A stretch of 64,000 nt of DNA from RPQJ01 sp963696545 (lineage in GTDB: Bacteria; Pseudomonadota; Gammaproteobacteria; Steroidobacterales; Steroidobacteraceae). Below the pieces are notes generated by a model, which did no database searches, was not told where the DNA came from, and saw only the letters and a list, made by a program, of their open reading frames with translations. Within the stretch, counting starts at the first letter, position 1. Each line of letters opens with the position of its first letter. Location of the stretch: contig CAVOKQ010000008.1 of the NCBI GenBank assembly GCA_963696545.1, forward strand, positions 248,001-312,000. Direction: 5' to 3'. Positions 7,911-15,821 of the stretch are shown in pieces. The position numbers were made by a program, and so were the translations under genes.

Positions 7911-8795
7911 ATGACGCGCCGAAGATTGTTCCTGGTCGACCCGCCGGCGATGTTCCTGTTGCGTGCGCGACTCGAGCGCCTGCCCGTTGTGACCGCATAC
8001 CGGCGCTGGATGCGTCCGCGGCAGGCGGACGTGTTCCTGCTGTCCTACCCGAAGGCCGGCCGGACGTGGTTGCGCGTGATGCTGGCAGGCATGTTCGCAG
8101 CGCACTTCGGACGGGAGGACCTCGCGGTCGGCGAAGTCGGCGATGACGACTATCCCCGCTACCCCGGGGTACCGGTGTTCGGTGCCAAGCACGACGGCCT
8201 GCCGCAGAAGAAGACCGCCGCAGAGATTTCGGCGGACAAGAGCGAATACGCGGGCTGCCGCGTGATCCTGCTGGCCCGTGACTTGCGCGATCTCGCCGTT
8301 TCGAATTACTTCCAGGTGACGCGCCGCGAGAACCGTTACGAAGGCGACATCTCGGGATACATCCGCTGGCCGAGGGGATCGTTCGACGGGATGCTGCGTT
8401 ACTACAACGTCTGGGCCGCGCAGCGGCACGTGCCCAGGGAGTTCATGCTGGTGCGCTACGAGGACCTGCGACGCGATGCTGCAGCGGAGCTGAACCGCAT
8501 CGCGAATTTCGTCGGGTTGACGGGCGTGCAGCCGTCGACGCTGCAGCACGCAGTGGAGCACGGCACGTTCGAGTCGATGCGGAAACGGGAAGCCTCGAAG
8601 CCTGCGGACGGATCGTCGCTCGCGGCCGGGCGCCAGGGTGATCCGGAATCTTTCAAGACCCGCAAGGGCAGGGTTGGGGGGTTTGCCGAATACCTGGCGC
8701 CCGAGGACATCGCCTGGCTCAATCGCCGCATCGACGGCGAGCTCGATCCGTTCTACGGCTACACGTCAGCGCCGTTGCCGCGTCCGTTCGGCTGA
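7911..8795 (+). CDS. Sulfotransferase domain protein (second of three)
   Basis: This 294-residue member of the cytosolic-type sulfotransferase superfamily has the phosphosulfate loop 'LLSYPKAGRTWLRVML' at about residues 42-57. The 3'-phosphate motif is 'VILLARDLRDLAVSNYFQV'. The C-terminal PAPS-binding region 'RKGRVGGF' (about residue 248) is also present. This set resembles the aryl/steroid sulfotransferase family more than the first gene does, so the cluster is not a simple tandem duplication. The ATG at 7911 follows the upstream stop by two bases. It probably sulfates a hydroxyl on a glycan, lipid or secondary metabolite, but the acceptor cannot be read from the sequence. Confidence 0.82.
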   Translation: MTRRRLFLVDPPAMFLLRARLERLPVVTAYRRWMRPRQADVFLLSYPKAGRTWLRVMLAGMFAAHFGREDLAVGEVGDDDYPRYPGVPVFGAKHDGLPQKKTAAEISADKSEYAGCRVILLARDLRDLAVSNYFQVTRRENRYEGDISGYIRWPRGSFDGMLRYYNVWAAQRHVPREFMLVRYEDLRRDAAAELNRIANFVGLTGVQPSTLQHAVEHGTFESMRKREASKPADGSSLAAGRQGDPESFKTRKGRVGGFAEYLAPEDIAWLNRRIDGELDPFYGYTSAPLPRPFG

Positions 8796-8816
8796 GTCGC
8801 CGCAGGATCCATCCGG

Positions 8817-9668
8817 ATGGGGACTCGCACCGACCTCATCGCCAGCATCCACGTCATGAAGACGGGCGGCCAGACGATGTGCGACATCCTCCGGCAGTCC
8901 TTCCCGGGGCGTCACTGCGACCTCCAGGTGAAAGGCGTGGCCACCGCCGACGACCTCCGGTTCGCGCGACGCTTCTATCCGCGCCTGCGCAGCATCGCCG
9001 GCCACAACGTGGTGCCGCTCAGCAACCTCGCGGAGGCCTGCGACTCGATCCGGTACTTCGCCTTCCTGCGCGACCCGGTCGAGCGCTGCATCTCGCACTA
9101 CCAGTACCGGCGCAACAAGGACGAGACCGCGGATTTCGAGCCGTGGCTCGCACGGTTCGCGAACTACCAGGTACGATTCCTGAGCCGCACCCACACGGCC
9201 CCGGACCCGTGGGCGATCGAGCCCAGCGCCGAACGGGCCATCGAGGCCGTCGAGCGTCGCATAGGCTTCGTCGGGCTGCAGGAGCGCTTCGATGAATCGC
9301 TCGTGATGCTGAAGCGCTGGGCGGCGGACCCGGACTTCGACATCGAGTACCGGGCGCGCAACGTGGCGGCGAAGAGTTCGATCCGCAAACGTCTGCTCGG
9401 CGATCCACGCATCGTCGACCTGATTCGCGCGCACCACGCGGAGGACGCGAAGCTCTACCGCCACGTGAAGGAGACCATCTACCCCCGGCAGGTAGCGGCA
9501 TATGGTCCGGGCCTAGACGAGGATGTGGCGCGGCTGCGTGCGCGGCTGCCGGCGCCGCAGCGGCGCGTCGTGGCCCGCGTCCTCGCGAGCGTGAAGCGCG
9601 GGCTCCTGTACAAGCCGCTGGCGCGGCGGCACGCGTCATGGCGCGGGAGAGAAGGGGGTAGTGACTAG
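8817..9668 (+). CDS. Sulfotransferase family protein, glycan-type (third of three)
   Basis: This 283-residue protein starts with 'IASIHVMKTGGQTMCDIL', the phosphosulfate loop in the style of heparan-sulfate and carbohydrate sulfotransferases. The 3'-phosphate motif is 'YFAFLRDPVERCISHY'. The C-terminus is basic. The three genes 7249-9668 represent different branches of the superfamily yet are closely spaced and co-directional, which suggests one pathway with several sulfation steps. The start ATG is 21 bases after the preceding stop. The gene is convergent with the EF-G-like gene. Confidence 0.78.
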   Translation: MGTRTDLIASIHVMKTGGQTMCDILRQSFPGRHCDLQVKGVATADDLRFARRFYPRLRSIAGHNVVPLSNLAEACDSIRYFAFLRDPVERCISHYQYRRNKDETADFEPWLARFANYQVRFLSRTHTAPDPWAIEPSAERAIEAVERRIGFVGLQERFDESLVMLKRWAADPDFDIEYRARNVAAKSSIRKRLLGDPRIVDLIRAHHAEDAKLYRHVKETIYPRQVAAYGPGLDEDVARLRARLPAPQRRVVARVLASVKRGLLYKPLARRHASWRGREGGSD

Positions 9669-9745
9669 GGGGTAAGGGGCGGTGAAGGAGCGGCGGCAGC
9701 TGCGGCGCGCCTCTTTCACTACCCCCTGCCGCCTGATCATTACCC
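9654..9745. repeat. Inverted repeat and shared 14-mer in the convergent intergenic region
   Basis: AGGGGGTAGTGA (9654-9665) is repeated as its exact reverse complement at 9715-9726 and could form a long hairpin after the third sulfotransferase. No T-run follows, so it is not a classical terminator. The 14-mer CCTGATCATTACCC at 9732-9745 recurs exactly at 40219-40232. Both copies are preceded by CACTACCC and lie at the 3' ends of genes, which points to a dispersed intergenic repeat. Confidence 0.4.
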
Positions 9746-9752
9746 GCTGGTC

Positions 9753-11801
9753 TTACTCTGCTTCTTCCTGCGGCTTGAACGCCGACACCAGTTCCTGCTG
9801 CTTGCGCGCAGGGACCGGGTCGTAGTGGCTCAGGTCCATCGTGTAGCTGCCTTCGCCGCCGGTGATCGCCTTGAGCCGCGACAGGTAGTCCTGCAGTTCC
9901 GCGAGCGGCACCAGCGCCGAGATCTGCGCCCGGCCGCCCGGCAGCGTGTCCTGTCCGCTGATGCGCGCCCGTCGCGTCGACAGGTCGCTGGTCACGTCGC
10001 CGATCGAACCCGCGGGCGTGCTGATCTCCACGCGCACGATCGGCTCGAGCACGATCGGCGCCGCTTCCTTGATCGCCGTGATGAAGGCCTTCTTGCCCGC
10101 AGCGACGAACGCGATCTCCTTCGAGTCCACCGCATGGTGCTTGCCGTCGTACACACTGACGCGCACGTCCTGCAGCTCGAAGCCGGCGACTGCGCCGTCC
10201 GCCAGCACCTGCCGCACGCCTTTCTCGACGGCCGGGATGAACTGGCCGGGAATCGCTCCGCCCACCACGTCATCGACGAACTCGAAGCCCGACCCGCGGG
10301 GCAGCGGTTCGACGCGCAGGTACACTTCGCCGAACTGGCCGGCGCCGCCGGTCTGCTTCTTGTGGCGGTGATGGCCCTCGGCCGGACGCGTGATCGTCTC
10401 GCGGTACGGAACGCTCGGCGGGCTCGTCTTGACGGCCACGCCGTAGCGCTCGGTCATCCGCTGCAGCATCACGCGCAGGTGCAGGTCGCCGAGTCCATAC
10501 AGCACGGTCTCGTTCTGCGCCGTGTGCAGGTCGACGCGCACGCACGGGTCCTCGGCCACCATCCGGTGCAGCGACTCCGACAGCTTCTGCTCCTCGCCAC
10601 GCTTCTCGGCCCGGATCGCGACGCCGAGCATCGGCGGCGGGAAGTTCACCGACTTCAGGTGGTGATGGTCCTCGTCGTGTGAGTCGTGCAGCACCGCGTC
10701 GAAGTGCAGCTCGTCGATCTTCGGCACGGCGCAGATGTCGCCGGGTATCGCCTGCGACACCTCGACGTGGTCCTTGCCCTGCAACTGGTAGAGATGCGCG
10801 ATCTTGATCGGCTTGCGGGCATCGCCGACGAACAGCTGCGCTCCCGCCTTCACGGTACCCTGGTGGACACGGAAGATGCCGAGCTTGCCGACGAACGGGT
10901 CGATCGTGACCTTGAAGACGTGCGCGATGACGTGCTTCGCCGGATCCGGATCGACGCTCACGCGCGCGGCATCCGGGCCCTCGCCCTTCAGGAACGGCGG
11001 GGGGTTGCCTTCGGCCGGGTTCGGCGCGAGCTTCAGCAGTACCTGGATCAGCTCGGGGATGCCCACGCCGGTCTCGGCGGAACAGAAGCAGATCGGTACC
11101 AGGTGATCCTCGCGCAGCGCTTTCTCGAACGGGTCGTGCAGCTGCTCCGGAGATATCTCCTCGCCCTGCTCGAGGTACAACGCCATCAGCTGCTCGTCGA
11201 CCTCGACCACCTGGTCGATGATCTGGGTGTGCGCCGCCTCGGCGCTGGAGAAGTCCGTTGGCTTGCCCTTCGCCTGGAAGAAACAGTCGACGACCGCCGC
11301 GCCGTTGTCCGCGGGCAGGTTCAGCGGCAGGCACGCCCTGCCGAAGGCCTCGCGGATTTCCTCGAGCACCTCCTCGGTACGCGCTTCACGGCTGTCGATC
11401 TTGTTCACGACGATCAGCCTGCAAAGCCCACGCGCCCTGCTGAACTCCATCATGCGCTGGGTCATCGGCTCGACACCGTTGACCGCGCTCACGACGAGTA
11501 CGGCCGTCTCGACGGCTTCCAGCGCGCAGAGGCTGCGGCCGAGGAAGTCCGGATACCCCGGCGTGTCGAGCATGTTCACGCGCTTGCCCTGGGACTCGAA
11601 GCCGCAGATTGCGGCGTCGAGCGAGTGGAGCAGGGCCTTCTCCTGTGGGTCGAAGTCGCACACGGTCGTGCCGCGCGCCAGTGAGCCCTTGGCCTTGATC
11701 GCACCTGCTTGCGCGAGCAAGGCTTCGGCCAGAAGCGTCTTGCCCGCGCCGGCTTGGCCCACGAATGCGATGTTTCTGATGTCTGAGGTCGAATAGGGCA
11801 T
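9753..11801 (-). CDS. Elongation factor G-like GTPase (EF-G II/FusA2 type)
   Basis: This 682-residue translational GTPase has the EF-G domain order. The G domain carries the P-loop 'FVGQAGAGKT', switch II in 'DTPGYPDFLG' and 'NKID' for guanine specificity. Domain II, the 'GLGDLHLRVMLQR' region of domain III, domain IV ('GAGQFGEVYLRVEPL') and a C-terminal domain V ('STPAGSIGDVTSDLSTRR') follow. It is divergent from canonical FusA in its G domain and in having no str-operon neighbours, as in the accessory EF-G-like group. The ATG at 11801 has GGAGG 7-11 bases upstream. An in-frame extension to 11903 lacks a ribosome-binding site. Its precise role, ribosome recycling or stress related, is not known. 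Confidence 0.88.
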   Translation of the reverse strand: MPYSTSDIRNIAFVGQAGAGKTLLAEALLAQAGAIKAKGSLARGTTVCDFDPQEKALLHSLDAAICGFESQGKRVNMLDTPGYPDFLGRSLCALEAVETAVLVVSAVNGVEPMTQRMMEFSRARGLCRLIVVNKIDSREARTEEVLEEIREAFGRACLPLNLPADNGAAVVDCFFQAKGKPTDFSSAEAAHTQIIDQVVEVDEQLMALYLEQGEEISPEQLHDPFEKALREDHLVPICFCSAETGVGIPELIQVLLKLAPNPAEGNPPPFLKGEGPDAARVSVDPDPAKHVIAHVFKVTIDPFVGKLGIFRVHQGTVKAGAQLFVGDARKPIKIAHLYQLQGKDHVEVSQAIPGDICAVPKIDELHFDAVLHDSHDEDHHHLKSVNFPPPMLGVAIRAEKRGEEQKLSESLHRMVAEDPCVRVDLHTAQNETVLYGLGDLHLRVMLQRMTERYGVAVKTSPPSVPYRETITRPAEGHHRHKKQTGGAGQFGEVYLRVEPLPRGSGFEFVDDVVGGAIPGQFIPAVEKGVRQVLADGAVAGFELQDVRVSVYDGKHHAVDSKEIAFVAAGKKAFITAIKEAAPIVLEPIVRVEISTPAGSIGDVTSDLSTRRARISGQDTLPGGRAQISALVPLAELQDYLSRLKAITGGEGSYTMDLSHYDPVPARKQQELVSAFKPQEEAE

Positions 11802-11959
11802 TGGATGCCTCCGTTTTCCTTCTAATACCGCGCAGCCAAGCATACGCCCGGCCCCGCGCGGGACCAGAGGCGTTTGCCGGGATTGGCTTGCAGGCCGGTT
11901 CAAGGTAGAAAGATGGTACTCGCGGCGGCCGTCCGGCCGCCCTCCTGAGGGTGCAGGGA

Positions 11960-13435
11960 ATGACGACGGGCAAACGGGCCCTGATCGTGGATGATTCGCG
12001 TTCGGCCCGGGTGATCCTGAGCCGGATGCTCGAACAGCACGGGATGGCGGTCGACACGGCGGAGTCGGCGGAGCAGGCGCTCGAGTACCTGCAGCAGAAC
12101 CGGCCGGACGTGATCTTCATGGATCACCTGATGCCCGGCATGGACGGTTTCCAGGCCGTGCAGGCGATCAAGAGCGACGCCCAGACCGCCACGATCCCGC
12201 TGATGATGTACACGTCGCAGGAAGGCGAGTTGTACGTGAGCCAGGCCCGGGCGCTCGGGGCCATCGGCGTGTTGCCCAAGACAGTCCGGCCGGTGGACGT
12301 TTCCCGCGTGCTCTACCAGCTGCACCTGCTGCCCGACCGTCGTCAGGGGCGATCGGCGCTGTTCGAGCGGCAAGCAGCCGGGATGGGTGCTGCGGTCGCA
12401 GCCATGCCGGCGGCTTTCGACGTCGCCCTGCCCGGGCCTGCACAGGCGCCGGCCGGCGCGGCGCCAGTGGACTCGTCGGTCGCAGCCACGGGTGGCTGGG
12501 CCGCCCCGCCGATCGCGATCTCGGAGTTGCAGGCGAGCCTGCGCCAGTCGGTCCAGCAGCTGGTGAAGGACCAGCTGGCCGAGCAGCGTCGGTTCATGCT
12601 CGCGACGTTCGAGGCGTTCGCCCGCAGGCTCGTCACCGAGATGAAGGAGAGCGCGCCGAAGGCGCCGGCGACGACGATCGTCGAGCAGTTGCCCGTCGAG
12701 CCACCGCCGCGCCAGTGGTGGCCGGTGCTGCTCACTGCGCTGCTGGCAGTGATTCCGGCCGCGGTACTCGGCGCGCTGTACTGGAAGACGCTGGAGGAGA
12801 ACCGCGCGGTCGGGCAGCAGCTGACGAAGCTGCAGGCCGAGGTCGGCCAGCTCGGCAAGGCGGTGTCGGCAATCCCGCCTCCGGTCGCGTATGTCTCCCC
12901 GGCCGCCGCTTCGGCGGCAGGCGTGGTTCTCGCCCCGTCCGCCTCGGCTACCGGGACGCCGGCTACAGTGCCTGCGGCAACGCCGGCCGTGGTCGAGTAC
13001 GTTCCATACGGCGAGGCGCCGTTCGCCGGCACGAGGCTCGAGCGTCTGCGCAGCGTCGCCGCACGGCTCGACCCGCAGAAGTTCCGCGGCCGCATAGTTG
13101 TCGAATCCTATGTCGGGGATTTCTGCCTCACGGGCAGCCCGGCCGATGGGTTCTCGGTGGCCGATCCGACCGTTCCTTTCCAGAAATGCGAGCTCGTCGG
13201 CAACCCGTTCGACGACTCGCTCTCACCGGCGCAGCGGCAGTCGGTCGACTTCGCGAACTTCGCGGCTTCGCTGCGGCAGCGGAGCGGGGGCGCCATCGTC
13301 GTCGAGACTGCGAATGCGGGACGTCGCAGTCCGGTCGAGTACCCGGAGCAGGCCGAGGGCAGCACCGCAGGTGCGTGGAACACCGTCGCGGCACAGAACA
13401 ATCGTGTCGAATTCCGCGTCGTGCCCGCGGAGTGA
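11960..13435 (+). CDS. Membrane-anchored response-regulator receiver protein with a C-terminal periplasmic domain
   Basis: This 491-residue protein has an unusual architecture. Residues 1-122 form a CheY-like receiver with the acidic pair Asp11-Asp12, phospho-acceptor Asp55 ('VIFMDHLMPG'), Thr85 and Lys107. A long Ala/Pro-rich linker with a helical stretch follows (about 185-230). Next come one transmembrane helix (about 253-275, after 'RQWWP') and a short coiled coil. The C-terminal domain (about 355-491) ends 'NNRVEFRVV' and loosely resembles OmpA-like or secretion-associated folds. A cytoplasmic receiver would thus be tied to a periplasmic domain. The ATG at 11960 has AGGG upstream. Its stop overlaps the next gene by one base. 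Confidence 0.7.
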   Translation: MTTGKRALIVDDSRSARVILSRMLEQHGMAVDTAESAEQALEYLQQNRPDVIFMDHLMPGMDGFQAVQAIKSDAQTATIPLMMYTSQEGELYVSQARALGAIGVLPKTVRPVDVSRVLYQLHLLPDRRQGRSALFERQAAGMGAAVAAMPAAFDVALPGPAQAPAGAAPVDSSVAATGGWAAPPIAISELQASLRQSVQQLVKDQLAEQRRFMLATFEAFARRLVTEMKESAPKAPATTIVEQLPVEPPPRQWWPVLLTALLAVIPAAVLGALYWKTLEENRAVGQQLTKLQAEVGQLGKAVSAIPPPVAYVSPAAASAAGVVLAPSASATGTPATVPAATPAVVEYVPYGEAPFAGTRLERLRSVAARLDPQKFRGRIVVESYVGDFCLTGSPADGFSVADPTVPFQKCELVGNPFDDSLSPAQRQSVDFANFAASLRQRSGGAIVVETANAGRRSPVEYPEQAEGSTAGAWNTVAAQNNRVEFRVVPAE

Positions 13436-14517
13436 TGCGCCGCTTCCTTGTCTACGGCGCGAACGGTTACACGGGTGAGCTCATTGCCCGTGAGGCCGTG
13501 CGTCGCGGTCTTGCGCCGGTGCTTGCGGGCCGCAGCGCCGACGCCGTCCAGCGGCTCGCATCGGAGCTGAACTGCGAGGCCCGGATCGCGGACCTTGGCG
13601 ATTCCCCGGCACTCGCACGCATGCTCACCGGCATCGATGCCGTGCTGCATTGTGCCGGGCCGTTTTCCAGCACGGCCGCGCCGATGACGCGCGCGTGTTT
13701 CACCGCGGGCACACACTATCTCGACGTCACCGGCGAGATCGACGTGTTCGAGGCGGCGAAGGCACTCGACCCGGACGCGCGCAATACGGGCGTCACGCTG
13801 TGTCCGGGCGTCGGCTTCGACGTCGTCGCCACTGACTGCGTGGCTGCGGCGCTGCATGAGGCGCTGCCAGACGCCACGTACCTCGCGCTCGGGTTCGATT
13901 CGCGCTCCGGCATCAGCGCCGGCACCATGCGCTCGACGATCGAAGGCCTGCCTCGCGGCGGCCGCATCAGGAGTTCCGGTCGTCTAGTGACGGTCGAGCA
14001 TGCCTTTCGCGTGCGTGATATCGACTTCGGCGACGGCGTGAAGCAGGCGACGACGATCCCGTGGGGCGACGTCAGCACGGCGTTCCACACGACCGGCATT
14101 GCGAACATCGAGGTCTACGTGCCGATGCCGCAGAAGCAGCTCGCGGCGCTGCGACGTCTCAAGTACGTCGCGCCGCTGCTGCGGCTCGGGCCGGTGCAGT
14201 CTTTCCTGAAGTCACGTGCCAGCGCGAGGACGGTCGGTCCGGACCGCGAGGCGCGCGCGCGCTTGCCGACGTTCGTGTGGGGCGAAGTGCAGGCGCCGAG
14301 CGGCGATCTCGTGACCGCGCGCATCCGGGTCGGAAACCTCTACGAATTCACGGTGCACGCGGCGCTCGGCGTGCTCGAGCGCCTGCTCGCCGGCCCCGCC
14401 ATCGCGGGATATCGCACGCCCTCGCAGATCGTCGGTCCGCGCTTCATCGAGTCACTGCCGGATTCCACGCCGATCGTGATGACGCGCGGGCGCGCGTGGG
14501 AGCCCCGGCACCCGTGA
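13435..14517 (+). CDS. Saccharopine dehydrogenase-like oxidoreductase (trans-acting enoyl reductase type)
   Basis: This 360-residue protein has an N-terminal Rossmann fold ('FLVYGANGYTGELIA') and the conserved 'HCAGPFSSTAAPMTRACF' and 'THYLDVTGE' segments of saccharopine-dehydrogenase-like proteins. Members include mycobacterial trans-acting enoyl reductases and many uncharacterised proteins. True saccharopine dehydrogenases act in lysine metabolism, but this shorter type is usually linked to lipid or aldehyde reduction. The start overlaps the stop of the receiver gene by one base (TGATG). The stop overlaps the following hydrolase start, so the three genes look like one operon. Confidence 0.82.
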   Translation: MRRFLVYGANGYTGELIAREAVRRGLAPVLAGRSADAVQRLASELNCEARIADLGDSPALARMLTGIDAVLHCAGPFSSTAAPMTRACFTAGTHYLDVTGEIDVFEAAKALDPDARNTGVTLCPGVGFDVVATDCVAAALHEALPDATYLALGFDSRSGISAGTMRSTIEGLPRGGRIRSSGRLVTVEHAFRVRDIDFGDGVKQATTIPWGDVSTAFHTTGIANIEVYVPMPQKQLAALRRLKYVAPLLRLGPVQSFLKSRASARTVGPDREARARLPTFVWGEVQAPSGDLVTARIRVGNLYEFTVHAALGVLERLLAGPAIAGYRTPSQIVGPRFIESLPDSTPIVMTRGRAWEPRHP

Positions 14518-15524
14518 GTTCGCCGGGAACGAATCGGGCCGGCGGCGATTTCCGGCCGCCCGCCTGGCTGACCAACCGGCACGCGCAGTCGGTGTTCCCG
14601 AGCCTGCCGTTCCGCCGCCCCGGCGTCGAGCGTCGTTGTCGAACGTTGATCCGCGCGTCGCAATCGCTGCTGCTCGATTGCGGCGACGGCGTGCAGCTGC
14701 TCGCGCACCACGCGACGCAGCAGAGCCTCGGGCGCCCCGCGGCCTCGAGGCTGGTCGTGCTGCTTCACGGCTGGGAGGGCAGCTCGAGTTCGCTGTACAT
14801 CCTGTCGCTCGGACAACTGCTGCTCGATCACGGCTTCGACGTCGTGCGCCTGAACCTGCGCGATCACGGCGACAGCCACCACCTGAACCCTGAGATCTTC
14901 CACTCGTGTCGGATCCAGGAGGTGGTCGGCGCAGTGAAACGCCTGCAGGAGCTGAACCCGGGACGTGGCCTTAACCTCGCCGGGTTCTCGCTGGGGGGCA
15001 ATTTCTTCTTGCGCGTCGCCGCCCGCGCGCGCGATGCCGGCATCGATCTCGAGCGTGTCATCGCCGTGTGCCCGGTGCTCGATCCGCAGCACACGCTGGT
15101 CAGGCTCGAGAGCGGCTGGGCGCTGTATCGCAAGTACTTCGTATGGAAATGGCACCGGTCGCTGCGCAAGAAGCAGGGCGCGTGGCCCCACCTGTACGAC
15201 CTCGCTCCGGTGCAGAAACTCGACAATCTCACGGACATGACGGACCACCTCGTCCGCGAGTACGGCGGCTATCCTTCGTTGCCGGTGTACCTGCGCGGCT
15301 ATGCGATCGTCGGCGAGGCGCTTGGCTCGATCGTGCACCCGACGCGGATCATCTCGGCGGCCGATGACCCGATCATTCCCGCCGAGGACCTCGATCGCAT
15401 CGCGCGGCCGGCCGCACTCGAGGTGACGCGCACGACGTTCGGCGGGCACTGCGGCTACTACGACGCGCGTCGCGGCAGCACGTGGATCGAGCGAGAGGTG
15501 CTGGCGACGCTCGGGAGCGCGTAG
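14514..15524 (+). CDS. Alpha/beta hydrolase, YheT family
   Basis: This 336-residue hydrolase of the YheT/ABHD family opens with 'FRPPAWLTNRHAQSVFPSL', typical of the family. 'VLLHGWEGSSSS' forms the oxyanion region, 'LAGFSLGGNFFLRVA' carries the nucleophilic serine, and 'FGGHCGYY' supplies the catalytic histidine. An aspartate in 'SAADDPIIP' would complete the triad. Homologs act as esterases on lipids or short acyl chains. The GTG start at 14514 overlaps the preceding stop (GTGA). The longer ORF upstream is a shadow of the preceding gene. Confidence 0.88.
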   Translation: MSSPGTNRAGGDFRPPAWLTNRHAQSVFPSLPFRRPGVERRCRTLIRASQSLLLDCGDGVQLLAHHATQQSLGRPAASRLVVLLHGWEGSSSSLYILSLGQLLLDHGFDVVRLNLRDHGDSHHLNPEIFHSCRIQEVVGAVKRLQELNPGRGLNLAGFSLGGNFFLRVAARARDAGIDLERVIAVCPVLDPQHTLVRLESGWALYRKYFVWKWHRSLRKKQGAWPHLYDLAPVQKLDNLTDMTDHLVREYGGYPSLPVYLRGYAIVGEALGSIVHPTRIISAADDPIIPAEDLDRIARPAALEVTRTTFGGHCGYYDARRGSTWIEREVLATLGSA

Positions 15525-15553
15525 CCCACGGGCTTGCGAACGCATACCGCCAA

Positions 15554-15785
15554 GGCGCGAGGTCTTGGGGAATCGGGCCGCTCCAGGTCTCGCGCGCATC
15601 GAAAAGCGGGAAATGAAATTCGGTGCCAGGCACCTAATTTCATTTCCCGCTTTTCGGCGACCCTTGCGCCGTCGGACCCGAGGCAACGTCTCAGTTGCTG
15701 GTCATTGCGATGGATCCGGCCTCGGGTCAGCGACGTCGCGGCGGCGCTCGACATGGAGCGGCCCGATTCCCCAAGACCTCGCGCC
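15554..15785. repeat. Nested inverted repeat (30-bp outer arms, 20-bp inner hairpin)
   Basis: The outer arms at 15554-15583 and 15756-15785 are perfect 30-bp reverse complements. Inside them, 15601-15620 and 15636-15655 are perfect 20-bp reverse complements around the palindrome GGTGCCAGGCACC (15622-15634). The 13-mer recurs at four other places in the window. The element fills the convergent gap between the YheT hydrolase and the FGGY kinase. No ORF of note lies in it. It looks like a small non-autonomous repeat element or a double transcription barrier. Confidence 0.75.
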
Positions 15786-15821
15786 CTGGCGGCCCGGTTG
15801 CGCGACCGCGTGGGCCAAGCG

